Under the pieces are notes generated by a model that did not search any database, was not told the DNA's origin, and saw only the letters and a list, made by a program, of their open reading frames with translations. DNA of 64,000 bases from Metopolophium dirhodum. Taxonomy: Eukaryota > Arthropoda > Insecta > Hemiptera > Aphididae. Positions 1 to 11,853 of the stretch are shown here, one piece after another (position 1 is the stretch's first letter; every line of letters starts with the position of its first letter). A program made the translations under genes and the position numbers. The stretch spans positions 149,440,526 through 149,504,525 of the forward strand of contig NC_083560.1 in NCBI RefSeq assembly GCF_019925205.1. Direction: 5' to 3'.

Positions 1-78
1 ATTGATATTGTAGTGGCCCAATTTAAATACGAATGCATCGTACCTCAATAAACAAAACTTTTAAACAATTATTGTCCA

Positions 79-2400
79 TTAATAATAACCATCGGTAGCA
101 TCATGCCAATTTAGTTCTCTGGTGAGATATCCATCCACACAGTGTGAGCACTGGAGCAAAAATTCTTTGATTGTTATTGCTCCTGTAGCAAGTAGAGCTG
201 TTGCATGCTTTATACGCAAGCTATTTAAAATAAATTTGAATTTAGTGTTTCGTGTTGTAGCCATTCCTGCTGCCAATTGATTAATCACAATATGCTGCTT
301 AATGGATATATTTTTCAAGTGATCTAGGCGTACACAAAATTTGATTTCAGTTATTTATTTCCAAAGGACATTCATTTTAATTTAGTAATATTAATTAATC
401 TACATCTACATACATTTACGATTTTAGTCATTGGTGTTAAACTAACAATTACTATTCATAAGGTGTTAGATTTATATGCTCTACAATCCTGCCAAATAGT
501 ATGCACAAAATATAGTTACTAAATTATTAAATAAAGTAAAATGTCTTATAACCTAGGTACATGGGTCATGGATACATAATACATATTATAAGTATATAGC
601 TATTTCTGGGTTACTAGAAATATATATAATTCTAAGACTTGACTATTATTAATGAAAGCCAATTTTTATTTATTTTCAGATTCTAACAGAAATTGAAGAG
701 ATTTATACTATTTATATTTTGTATCCCCATGATAAACAATATTTTTTTTTTATATGAAAAATAAATCAAAAAAAACTTACCCAACATTCTCCACAAATTT
801 GGGTGTGACACTTGAAAAGTCTGTTTAAGATTCGAATGGAAACTTTCCACATTATTGTTCGTTCGGCGTGGTTGGTTGTAAACCGAAAAACACTCTGGGC
901 CTTTGCGAGTTAGCCAAAAACTATAAAATTGAAACTATTAGGTTGTATTGAGAACATTTTATTCTCCAATGATAATAAAACATATAACTCATGTGTATTA
1001 TTATACTCAATTTACCTGGTAAAATATGTAAAAAATCTCGGTATCAAAACACTATTATTTTGGGCATGCATTTTTATGTCTTGAAAACCCTGCTCGATCT
1101 GATAAGCAGGCAATAGTGCTAATACTGCACACATTCTCAAGCACATTTTAGCTTCTCTGTGCTGTTGTACGTGGTTTGAGTAGCCCATCTTCTTTATATT
1201 TTTCTGCAAACTCTAAATAATTTATTTTTAATAATAAATTACTTTAATTATAATTAATGGGGAATGTTAAAATAAAATAAATGAAACAAGAAAAATGTCA
1301 AACCTGTACAAAATGAAACCAACACGAAGATACTGTCGCTTCAGGGTATACATCAGAGAAGACGTTGCGGAGTGCAGTTTCGAAGTCAATCGTGATTGTC
1401 AATGGTCTGACTTCGTGAAATTTACGAGAAAATCTTTCCAAAACTTTCTTATATGCAGCCTCAGTCTTTACTTCCATCAATACAAAGCATACAGGAACAG
1501 ACTAGACAAATGCATGTAGGTAGTTTAATATTTGTAATTTATAAATTTAAATGAATGGTAATTAATAATTTTTTTTTACGTGATTTTGCAGGATCAAATG
1601 CAACATAAACAGTTGTCTACAATGAAGCATTGACGGCACTACTTTGAACGTTGCATCAGCGTGTAGTTCCGTGGCCCCCTGATGCACTACAGCACTAATG
1701 ATTTCTTGGAACGTAAACATCCCGCTATACTTTCCATCATTGTCCACTATCCATTCCTGGTAAAAATTATAGTTGCATTGATACCTGTAAATGAGATATT
1801 TAAATTACAACAATCAATAATTTTTAATTTTATTAATATATAATCTTACCTATCAGTATTCATATCCAAGTATTCCCCTAACTCGCGTAATGTGGATGGT
1901 ACTGCTGGACAAACACTTCTTCGTGACTGCCGAATGGAAGACTCCGCTGTAGGCCAACTATACACAAAAGCCGCATCCGGATTCCTATCAAATTTATGTT
2001 TCATAAAAATATTGTTTGCATTTAACAATTTTAAAATACATTATAAATTACCCATACCTAACTATTTCTTCATCATATATAACTTTTAGAGGCGTAGTCT
2101 CTGTCTTTGAAACTTCTTGCTCATTAAACATTGGACCATGAGCTTCATGAGTGTGAGATTTTTTAGCTATAATAGTGCCATTTTCCATTTGTATAGCTGT
2201 GCCTTTGCAGTACACATTAGGTGTAGCACAGATATAGTAACTGTAATAATTATGTTAGGGACAACATTTTAACTAACCATTTGTTATGTATAACTGTAAT
2301 TTTTTAATAAAAAAAAAAATAATGAAAATTTGATCTTGACTTACCGTTTACCTCCACGAGTTTTATTTATTTTATAGTGAAATCCTTCGTGTTCCAATTC
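79..2400 (-). CDS. FLYWCH zinc finger / MULE transposase, 8 exons, 5' end not resolved
   Basis: Probable exons on the minus strand are about 2400-2345, 2240-2058, 1984-1850, 1784-1580, 1501-1304, 1203-1016, 920-781 and 323-79. I placed each boundary at a GT/AG pair, and all joins keep frame without a stop. The first two exons build a FLYWCH zinc finger (CATPNVYC then HTH). Later exons carry MULE transposase signatures: HADATFK (first acidic residue), TIDFETAL (second), CWFHF, and the C-terminal NNNVESFH and HPNLW motifs. The last exon reads into RMLDHLKNIS. In MULEs this enzyme binds element ends and catalyses DDE cut-and-paste transposition; FLYWCH-MULE fusions also occur as domesticated genes. 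No start codon is evident upstream of 2400 and no terminal inverted repeats were recognised, so it could be an element or a domesticated copy. The intron at 324-780 holds nothing else I can identify. Confidence 0.78.
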
Positions 2401-3156
2401 AAAAAAAAAAAATAAAACAAACAAGCAAGCAAAGCAAGGTAAAATAATTTTAATAAATTTTATTTAAATAAAAATGATCAAGTAAAATGGAATTGTATTT
2501 AAATGATCAAATGACAAGTACAAAAATGTAGAAACAAATTACGATGAATCAATATTTAGGTTGAATACACTGAATACAAATACTGTTGTATAACACTGCC
2601 GTCATAAGTAAAAACGCCTCTAGTTGAACGATTTTGAGGAAAACGCGTTTTTGTGATTTGTATTTTTATAAAATCATAACATCTTGTACATTATAATTAT
2701 TTAATTACTTCGAAATTAGTCTAGACGTCTAGACGTCGTACCCGCATATTGTGTTGTCTCTGTCTTACTCAAAAACGTGTTGGCACGGGGAATAAACCGA
2801 GAAGGTTACATAACTAAGAAACGAAATTTTCACCACGTGAAAAGAACTTTAGCTGTGCAATATCGTTTTTATTTTTTCGATATCACTTATACGAAAAAAG
2901 TTCTTATTGTTTCAAAATCCTTTATTTTTCAAACTTTAATAACCTAACCGATAACGAATAAATAAAATCGATATTACATAGCCAAAGTTCTCTTTTTCGG
3001 TTCTTACCCACGCAAAACAGTTTTTGCTATGTTGTACATTTGTCAATTATGGACTAAAAAATATAATTGGTATATTCCAACTCTTCAATAAATATTTTGA
3101 ACATTATATGGTGTATACAAAATGTCCATATTCAGTTAAAATAGCATGTAGATTGA
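2401..3156. other. No gene recognised; AT-rich spacer
   Basis: I see no convincing coding exon here. The stretch at 2790-3030 (a block beginning ACGTGAAAAGAACTTT) shares short similarity with 34240-34280, so part of it is probably an old MITE remnant. The 5' exon of the FLYWCH/MULE gene may lie here but I cannot place it. Confidence 0.4.
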
Positions 3157-3751
3157 TTGTATCGTCTTGTAATCTTCGAGGCTCAATGCAGTGACACCTC
3201 TAGATCAAATTTATGTTCTCAAAAAAACCGTGTATCGTGTTTAAGTTTGAGAAATTAGAAAAACAAAATTTCTCGTCAATTTTTTTTTTGAATAATTCAA
3301 ATATTGAACACTTTATTTACCTACTTAATAATTGAGATAAAAAAACTATTACTGGCTATCAAATGATCTAGGTACGCTTCTGCTTCGATCCTCGAAGGTT
3401 TCATAACGATAGGACTTTTATTGAAGAATTTAAGCTTTTAGATAGGTTTTTCAATTTCGTATTATATCGAAAACCTAAGTCATTCAATATAAGTTCTATC
3501 GTTATGAAACCTTCAAGGACCGAAGCAGAAGCGTACCTAGATCATTTGATAGCCAGTAATAGTTTTTTTATCTCAATTATTAATTAGGTAAATTACGTGT
3601 TCAAAATTTGAATTATTCAAAATAAAAATTGGCGGGAAATATTGTTTTGCTAATTTCTCAAACTTAAATACGATACACGGTTTTTTTGAGAACATAAATT
3701 TGATCTAGAGGGGCCACTGCATTGAGCCTCAAAGATTACAAGACGATACAA
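3157..3751. repeat. Long imperfect inverted repeat (foldback/palindromic MITE)
   Basis: The left arm, from TTGTATCGTCTTGTAATCTT at 3157, is matched in reverse complement by the right arm ending at 3751. Paired blocks continue through AACCGTGTATCGTGTTTAAG, CTATTACTGGCTATCAAATG and GGTTTCATAACGATAG, leaving a short loop near 3430-3480. The arms are roughly 270 bp with scattered mismatches and small indels. No ORF lies inside. This is either a foldback element or a head-to-head duplication of a smaller repeat. Confidence 0.85.
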
Positions 3752-5015
3752 CCCATATTGAAGGTACTAGTACTTCAAAATGTATATCCAATGTTGTGTT
3801 GTTTGCTCAAATATATATATTAGAGTGTATTGACCTATTATTTTATAGGTTTTAATTTGTTATTCTTATATACCTATCGATTTATAATAATACATAATGA
3901 GCTACACGCCTACTAAAATAAATGCGAAAAAAAGTTCAAAATATTTATTACTTAAAATGTTATACAGACGTATACTATAAGAAAACGTCTGGTTATACGA
4001 ATAATCACTTAATGTATTTTTCAACTTTTTGCTACTCCGATTACGGGCGAAAAAATGATCGCACGTATTTCGACCATAGACCATTTTAGTAATCACTGTA
4101 TCTTATGAAAAAACCAGTCTGTTTTTGTTCATGTACAAAATGTATCTGAACCACTCAGAACCCCCTGCAAAAAAGTTCTAATGCTGTGCCTGATAGTTAT
4201 TAACATAGCATAGTGTGTACTGAAATAATTCAGATTTGTTTGTTTAATTAATATAAGTAGTATTAAAACAATTTTGTTAATTTAACACAAGAAATCGATA
4301 ATATTTTTAATAAAATTAACTTAAACTATAAACTCAGTGGTTTATTTTATTATGATTGCTTCTAACAGTAATTCAAGAAAGATAATGTGTTTAGTGGTGC
4401 AAATGTATGTCTTCTTGCCAATTATAAAATATTAGGTTGCTGAGTAGGTATAATATTACATATAAATAATAATGTTTATTTTAGTGGCAGTAAAAAATCT
4501 GTATGAGGGATACATTTCCAATTTGTTCTACACTTGTGGGCTGTGTCATTATAACTCAATATTTTTGTGATATTAAAAATATTTTGAAGTACGGCCTGCA
4601 AATGAGTGTGGTGGTAGGGTAGTGGTAATAGTAATCTATGCATAATAAGCCGTCTAAAAACACAAATATCACAAATTTGATACAATCAGAATTCAATTAA
4701 AAGTTTAAAATTAAATGTCATACCCAAAACACGTATTATAAGATGTTACAATCAATAGGTATTAGGTAGGTACGTCGGTAGTATACAACTTAAGCAATTA
4801 TTATATTAATTTATTTATTTTTAAGTTAGTATTGCTAACTTGTAGTTATAATTTATAAGCAGTAGTTAGGTTTTTAGATATTTTATATTAAGATTTTTGT
4901 ATTTGTATGTTGAAAATGCTGTTATTTAATTTTTAAATATTCGAAAAATTTATGTCTCTCTGTTATCAAAATCTGTAATTCTGTTCCAGCCACAACCCGA
5001 CAACCGTGGTATATA
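3752..5015. other. No gene recognised
   Basis: AT-rich sequence without a supportable exon on either strand. Short open frames at 3902-4096 and 4476-4685 (minus) show no recognisable domain and are treated as chance. Confidence 0.4.
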
Positions 5016-5047
5016 CATAGATAATAAAGATATCTTTATTATCTATG
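5016..5047. repeat. Perfect 32-bp palindrome
   Basis: CATAGATAATAAAGAT at 5016-5031 is followed directly by its exact reverse complement at 5032-5047. TATATA-like sequence flanks both sides, so the imperfect palindrome is somewhat longer. It is probably a MITE remnant; no function is inferred. Confidence 0.85.
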
Positions 5048-5282
5048 GGTATATAGCACGATTTAAGATATACAGTATATATAGTATATTATTTTAAATC
5101 GTGGTATATAGTTTAAATAAAATATAATTATTATCAAATAATATAATAATTATCATTCAGTGGAACAATGATGAAACCTCACATACAAAAATATAATTTT
5201 AAGAAATTAAATGTTGGCAACACATTTTATGCCGCCGTCTTTCAACCCAGGTCTTTATCATTTTATATTTTCAACTATAATA

Positions 5283-5580
5283 TCTTATCACGAATATTTG
5301 TTGGCTAAAATATGGTTCTGCGTAAAAATTTGTCGGCTAAAATACGGTTCGGGGTAAATAATTGTCGGCTAAAATACGGTTCGATGCAAATATTTTTCGG
5401 CCGTAATATTTGTCGGCTAAAATACTGTCGGCTGTAATATTTGTCGGCTAAAATACTGTCGGTTGTAATATTTGTCGGCTAAAATACTGTCGGTCGTAAT
5501 ATTTGTTGGCTAAAATACTGTCGGCCGTAATATCTGTCGGCTATAATACTGTCGGATTTAATATTTTCGGCTAAAATATA
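5283..5580. repeat. Tandem array, about 31-bp unit
   Basis: Repeated units contain TTGTCGGCTAAAATACTGTC followed by a variable GGYYGTAATAT segment. About nine degenerate copies are visible, with the cleanest 31-bp periodicity at 5410-5540. The array overlaps the last ~32 codons and the stop of the protease-macro ORF on the minus strand, so part of that protein tail is translated satellite. Confidence 0.9.
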
Positions 5581-6438
5581 GCCCCTCTGAAACTCTGAAT
5601 ATAGTAATTGTTTTACAACGGACCAATTTAGTTTGTCTAGCCCCGATGCTAGTGTGGGCATTGCAATTTTTGAAATATTTAGCTTTATGGCTTCAATTTT
5701 TAGGTTGTGAATTGAAGATTTTAGGTCTTCATATTTAGGCTTGTGATAGTGTAATACTTTTGTTATTAAATGAAATATAGTTTTATGATTGCTGTTTATA
5801 GGTATGGTGTTTCCCACATTTATCTTTTGTAATGCAAGTTGTGGTCTGGTGTCACCGTATACTTTGCATATTAAATTTGCTATACCCTTATTCATTTTGA
5901 GGTCAGTAGATATACAGTGTGCTATAGCGAAGTTATCTGGGCAATTAAATATGTTACTTTTTACTTCTATAATATTATCGGTATTATTTATACAGTTTAT
6001 CGCGTTTATGTAGTTAATTTTTAGCTGAATGTTTAAATTATTATTTAGAATAATATTATTGTCTTTAAAATCGATTAAGGCATTGTTTTTTATTAAAAAA
6101 TTATTTCCTAGTATTATTGCGCTAGATAGATTTTTGACAACGTAGGTTTCTACATCGAAGTTGCATTTGTTAATTTTGATTTTGATTTTTGTTAAACCTG
6201 CCACGCATAGTGGTTTATTATGTGGTCCTGATAGGTGTATAGTGCTTGGCGTTATTGTATATTCTAAGGGTAATAATTCTTGTCGAATACAACATATGTT
6301 TGCCCTCGTGTCAACTGTTATTGGTAAAGTGATATTATTGAATTCAGCTTCGATGTAAAGGGCATCGGGTGAACAATTAATTTTATTTATTTGTTGATAC
6401 GAGGATGCTGTAATTGAAGGTGAACAATTATCAGCCAT
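5479..6438 (-). CDS. Retropepsin fused to a TARG1/OARD1-like macro domain
   Basis: The 319-residue ORF opens 15 bases beyond the gag stop codon (6453-6455). Residues about 25-135 are a retroviral-type aspartic protease: the catalytic triplet region reads VDTRANICCI (43-45) and the late motif is AIILGNNFL (108-115). The usual D-T/S-G is D-T-R, so the protease is probably dead or altered. Residues about 162-285 match the single-domain macro fold of TARG1/OARD1: AHCISTDLKMNKGIA (173-187), FHLITK with HKPKYEDL (222-239), and AMPTLASGLDKLNW (259-272). The lysine of LITK and the aspartate of GLDKL line up with residues reported as catalytic in the TARG1 family (from memory). TARG1-type domains remove ADP-ribose from proteins. 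The tail from about residue 288 is translated satellite. In a retroelement the domain could act on host ADP-ribosylation; this is inference. Confidence 0.8.
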   Translation of the reverse strand: MADNCSPSITASSYQQINKINCSPDALYIEAEFNNITLPITVDTRANICCIRQELLPLEYTITPSTIHLSGPHNKPLCVAGLTKIKIKINKCNFDVETYVVKNLSSAIILGNNFLIKNNALIDFKDNNIILNNNLNIQLKINYINAINCINNTDNIIEVKSNIFNCPDNFAIAHCISTDLKMNKGIANLICKVYGDTRPQLALQKINVGNTIPINSNHKTIFHLITKVLHYHKPKYEDLKSSIHNLKIEAIKLNISKIAMPTLASGLDKLNWSVVKQLLYSEFQRGYILAENIKSDSIIADRYYGRQYFSQQILRPTVF

Positions 6439-6452
6439 GTTTAACCTTGCAT

Positions 6453-6710
6453 TTAGTTTTTTGACTTGTTAATGTATAGATTACAATTGTTAGCGGTATG
6501 CCCGAATTTATTACAAATTTGACACATTGATGGGCGTGGTTTATTTCTAAAAAAAAATTTATCTTCTGAGTGATTAGTTTTGGAGCAGATTGAGCATTGT
6601 TTTTTTTGAATGTTAAAATCATTATAATTATATGGTGAATAGTTTATTTGTGACGTATTGTTTATCGGATTTGATGGGTGATATGATTGGTTATATGGTG
6701 TTGGATTCGT
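6453..6710 (-). pseudogene. 3' part of gag: N/Q-rich linker and zinc knuckles
   Basis: This continues the gag reading frame downstream of the hAT insertion. It has an Asn/Gln/Pro/Tyr-rich linker, then a degenerate first knuckle (CSICSKTNH, final Cys lost) and a canonical CCHC knuckle CQICNKFGHTANNC, ending at a TAA at 6453-6455. Zinc knuckles of nucleocapsid bind the packaged RNA. Removing the hAT and one copy of its duplication leaves the linker in frame, so the insertion itself is what split the gene. Confidence 0.75.
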
Positions 6711-7222
6711 GTTCCAATCATAGGCGCAACTAGGTGGGGGCTTGGGGGGGCTAAGCCCCCCTAAATATTTTCATAGCCCCTCTGATAAAAAAAATTTTGA
6801 ATCTCAGGATTTTGTAATTTTTGTGATAAAATGTATTAAATTTTATCATCTATATCTATAATCTCAATATTTAAACAAAATAATTATTAAGTTTGAAAAT
6901 TATTTGTTATTCAGTGTAACTATAAAAAGTGTATAACAGGGTTTTTCCACATGACTTTGTATTTTCGTCAACAGCTCTATCAGCTGCTAACATTTGAGTA
7001 TCTCATGAACCATTATATTGTTGTACACTTGTACAATGTACAGTTTTACAACACGTGAACACGGTGACCGACGCCCGTAGCCTGTTGCCCGTATTATATA
7101 TTTTATTTTATCAGAAATCAATCGTATTATATTTTATTCATTAACAACCTCGTGGGACGTGAATCTTTCAAAAGTGTGAATTCTTATTATTTTAACGCTT
7201 ATTATAAATAAATATTTTTTTA

Positions 7223-8688
7223 GATTCTGAGTGAAACGATGAATGTATTGATTTTACAATGATGTGTGTTTTTTTTTTTATTTTTTTTTTTATTTTTTTT
7301 TTTTGTGTCTGTGTACACGATAAGTAGTCGAAATAATGCTTCGATTTTCGACTTCAGTATCTTGTTCGATGGGAAAGTGAATATCGTTGGTGCATTGGGG
7401 AGGTCAAAATTTTAATTTCCCAGTAGTTTTCAAAAGCGATGTGAAAAACAAAAGAAAAATTAAGGAAAAACGGGAATTTTTACGCAAAATCGATTTTTAA
7501 CAAAATCGATTTTGGTTATTGGTGTAACTCTAAAACAAATGACCGTAGATGCATGAAATTTTCACTGGTTGTTTATATTTGCATTTTCTATACACAATAC
7601 AATTTTGAAAATAATTTGACTTTTTTTGAACTGTTTACGGACATTGTCAGTTATCAGTTTTTTTAAATTTTTTTTCTATAAATATCAATAAAATTTTATT
7701 TATTGGGTAAAAAAGCTTGAAAATTTAATAGAAGGCTCCTAGGTTATTGTTTCAAAGGCAGATGAAAAAAATTAAAAATCCTTAGTCACAGTTTTTTTTT
7801 ATACACGTTTAAAGTTCAAATTTTGACAAAATACGGAAAATCACGAAAAATAGCAAATTATTTTGATGAGAATTCATAAAAATTTTTCTTTTTAAATCTA
7901 AGATTTGAAAATGTAATATAAGATTACTCATAAGTTTGTCTACCTTTATCAAAAAAAAAATGTCTAGAAGAAACTTAATTTAAATTTTTATGAGCGTCTG
8001 AAATTTATATTTTTACAACATTTGATATTTACTCGATTTCTCATGTAACAATTTTCTTATTTTATTGTAATTAAAAAACGAATGACTGTAGATACTTGAA
8101 AATTTCACTGAATGTTTATATTAGCATTTTCTATACACCATAAAATGTTGAAAATATTTTGACTCTTTTTGAGCTGTCTACGGACATTGTCAGTTTTCAA
8201 TTTTTTTAGTTTTTTTTTCTATAAATATCAATAAATTTTTATTTGTTGGGTAAAAAAGCGTGAAAATTTAATATAAGGCTCCTGATATATCGTTCTAATA
8301 GCAGTTGAAAAATATTAAAAATACATATGCACAATTTTTTTTTATAAGCATTTAAAGTTCAAATTTTGACAACATTTATCAAATTTATAATTTATTAATT
8401 ATTTTCTGGTTAAAAATGTATAAAATGTTTAACTTTTATGGCTAAAGATTGAAAATTTAAAACAAGGCTCCGAGTAAATAGGTTATATATAAATTACTTT
8501 ATTCACAATAATATCATCAAATATACTTGGTAAAATCATAGGCTGACTGACCGTTTTCGCTCAGAATCGTTTTTCTTATACAATGATATTATATCATTGA
8601 ATTCAAATTTAACACCATCCATTACAGTGACCCACTTGTAACCTACTGTACAGCAGAGCAACATCCACTTATCCACCTTTTTTACTTT
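7223..8688. repeat. 1.4-kb dispersed repeat, copy 1
   Basis: The sequence from GATTCTGAGTGAAACGATGA to about 8688 is repeated, with high identity and a few indels, at 56819-58203. The inner part ends with TTTTCGCTCAGAATC at 8568, the inverse of the left end, so a TIR-bounded core of 7223-8568 is likely. Shared sequence continues about 120 bp further. Internally it contains two diverged half-repeats, each with CTATAAATATCAATAAA and TTAAAGTTCAAATTTTGACA. No coding potential is seen. It lies directly upstream of the hAT-1 transposase start. Confidence 0.85.
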
Positions 8689-8706
8689 TTATTCTATTTA
8701 TTTAAT

Positions 8707-11700
8707 ATGGAAAAACGTGACATTTTTAACATTTTCAAATTCAATAAGTCTAAATCTAACACTCCGACAACGGCGACAAGTACACCAGAAAATGATCAAA
8801 ATATTGATAATCCTACAACATCAAGTGCTTTTAACGACATTATTTTAATTTCGGAGACTGCAGATAATTCTAGTGCTGATATTCACAACAATGTAGCTTA
8901 TTCCGGAGACACATTTAATGATGATCTAGGTGATTTAGTATCTGGACCGAATAGACCAATACAAAAGGTAAATATTAAATTACATTTGGTACTTAGTAGT
9001 TAGTACAAACATTAGGTACAATTGCTTATAACTATTATTTATTAATTTAAAAATTATAACAGTGCTGCAATGAGTAATGACTAATGACTAATTATCATAT
9101 TTGAATTTTTCATAAGTATATTGAATTTTAATATCGTTTATTATGGCTTTTGCTTTGCTTAGGAATATCCAAAATCAAAATTTGGTTCACAAAATCGCGC
9201 ATTTTCATCTTCTTATTATGCTAATTTTGAGTGGTTAGAGTATAGTATCAAGAAAAATGCTGTATTTTGTTATGCTTGCCGCATGTTTGCAAACAATTTT
9301 GGTTATACTGAAGATACATTTATCAAAACTGGGTTTAATAATTGGAAAAAAGCAAGTTCTTCTAATTCATAATCTTATACCTATTACTCAGTAATTAGAT
9401 ATGTCATATGTGACATCTATTACAATCATTTTATTTTTTTAATTAAAACAATTTACAGATATCTTCAAAATTAGCGTCTCATGCTGGTACTAAAATACAT
9501 GTACAAAGTACTGTAAGATTGTCTGAATATGTATTCAGTAAAAAGTCAGGGTCTGTTTTATCAAAAATGTGTACAGCCAATAAAGTTTTAATAGAAAAAA
9601 ATAGAAAATATGTATCTCAGTTAATAGATATAGTTTTATACCTGAGCAAACAAGGAATTGCATTTAGAGGTCACGAAGAATCATTTAAATCAACAAATAA
9701 AGGTTATACATTTGAATACTTCTCACTTTTAAATTAAATTACTTGAAAATATTACTTAGTTAAAATAAAAATTTTATAATATCTCAATTTATTTATGTAA
9801 CCTACTTCTTTAGGAAATTTTAAAGAAATGTGTGAACTATTTGCCAAACACCTTCCAAGTTTCAACGAAATACATGAGAGAAAAATAAACTTAACTAGTT
9901 GGCAAATTCAAGAAGATATAATTGACATCTGTGCAAACTTAGTAAACAAAGAAATATTTAAACAGATAACGGAAACGGGTTTTTTTTGCAATAATGTGTG
10001 ATGAAGCAAGGTATGCTAATAATTACCTACTAACAACTCTATGTAACAGGTACTTCTTGAAAACTTTATATAATTTATCAATGTTCATATTTTTTTTAAA
10101 CATAGATGTTTTAAAGAAGAGCAGCTTTCAATTTGTGTGAGATATTCAGTTAAATTTCAAGTTTTTGAACGCTTTTTGGGATTTGTAAATGTATCAACTG
10201 GGCAAGACGCTAGTCACATAGTTTCAGCCATATTTTATTTTTTTGAAAAGCATAAAGTTGATATGAATGCTGTTAAGATTATTGCACAGTCATATGATGG
10301 TGCAAGTGTCATGTCAGGGCATCTTAATGGAGTCCAATCAAAAATTAAAGACTTTTATCCATGTGCTATTTACACCCACTGCATGGCACACCAACTAAAC
10401 TTAATTGTTGTTGATACGTGTAAAAATATTAAGGTAAGCCTATGATACTTAAATTTATAAATATTATTAATTTTAAACTACATAGATGATAGATTGTCAT
10501 TGTTTCTTAGGGAGCTCGTACAATATTTAACGTACTTGAAGCTGTATATGTCCATTTTTCAAGACCTTTAAATAATTCAAAGTTATGTGACATTCAATCT
10601 AAATTAGGTTTAAAAAAAGGCAATATGTTAAGAGTATGCGATACTAGATGGGTTTGCAGGTACAAAAATTGCGAGGCTATGTTAAATAATTTTAATGCAA
10701 TTGTTAAATACCTTGAAAATGAAATTGATGAACAATCTGATAAAGATATTGCTCAAGCTATTGGTAATAAATTAATAACATAATAACTGTTCAATTTAAT
10801 AATTATAAAATAATTAAAATTTTTTAGGCATATTAAGTTCTATACAGAAATGTGAATTCATTATTTTTCTTATTATTCTTAAAGATGTATTGAGTATAAT
10901 GAACATATTAAGTAATAGTTTACAAAGTAAAACAGCAACACTTGGTAAATCTAAAAATATTATTGAGTCCGTTATAAAAACATTTGAAACATCAAGAACA
11001 GATGAGGAATTCCATAATGTTTGGAAAAAAATAGTTAATTTTGCTGATGAAAATAATATTAACTTACAAATTCCAACTATGGGTAATTATATTTGTATAT
11101 TAAATAATGTTTATTTTAAAAGTAATTCAATTTATATTTCTGTTTAAATTTGTAATAAAAGGATCCAAACGTCAAAGAAGAGAAACTCAAAATCTTCATG
11201 ATTATGTGGTGTTTGTAACTACTGGAGCAGAAAATGAAGTAGTAGATTCAAACACTACGGTTGAAATATACTGGCAAAGAGTAGCCTACATGCCTATTAT
11301 TGATTCTATTGTAAGACATCTCAAGTATAGATTCTCCAAAGAGAGTTTACTTATGGCAAGCTCTGTTGAAAGTTTTATTAAAATGGATTTTGTTGAAAGT
11401 TCATATTTTATAAATCATTACAAGGTTAATATTACATTTTTTGATAATATTTTTTTCTAAATAATTTTATTGTGATTTTAATTGTTTTAGGATGTTTTAA
11501 TGATAGATATTCATGCTTTAAAATCAGAAATGAATGTAGCAAGAAATTGCATGATTACCATAAAACCGGATTTTGATATTAATGACATTAGCAAAGTGAT
11601 CGAAAAACATGTTTATCCCAATCTTTATAAGTTACTGCAAGTAGCAATAAGTATTCCAATAAGCTCAGCCACTTGCGAACGATCGTTTTCTTCCATGAGG

Positions 11701-11853
11701 CGTATCAAAAATTGGTTACGAACCAGTATGCTTCAAGACCGTTTCTCTAATTTGGCAGTTCTGAATATTGAGAGAGATATTGTTAACTCATTGAATAATG
11801 AAGACGTTTTAGATATGTATTGTATTAAAGACAGAAAATTTGTATTAAAATAA
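8707..11853 (+). pseudogene. hAT transposase (TTF-finger/ZMYM-like), nine exons, one frameshift
   Basis: Exons are about 8707-8967, 9163-9354, 9460-9702, 9814-10010, 10106-10433, 10511-10763, 10828-11082, 11162-11424 and 11491-11853. Exon 2 carries a TTF-type finger (WLEYSIKKNAVFCYACRMF). Catalytic-core motifs are MCDEA (first Asp), SYDGASVMSG (second Asp), HCMAHQLNL and CDTRWVCRYKN. The last exon is the hAT dimerisation region with SATCERSFSSMRRIKNWL. hAT transposases excise and reinsert their element, making 8-bp duplications. A run of eight T at about 9980 shifts frame just before the first catalytic Asp; this is either a mutation or an assembly homopolymer error. Otherwise the gene looks nearly complete. 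The exon 2 donor is poorly defined. Confidence 0.85.

Noticed and set aside
4476..4685. 69-codon minus-strand ORF
   Set aside because: No domain and no splice partners; treated as chance.
5283..5580. CRISPR-like array
   Set aside because: The units are contiguous and degenerate without unique spacers, and the host is a eukaryote; this is a minisatellite.
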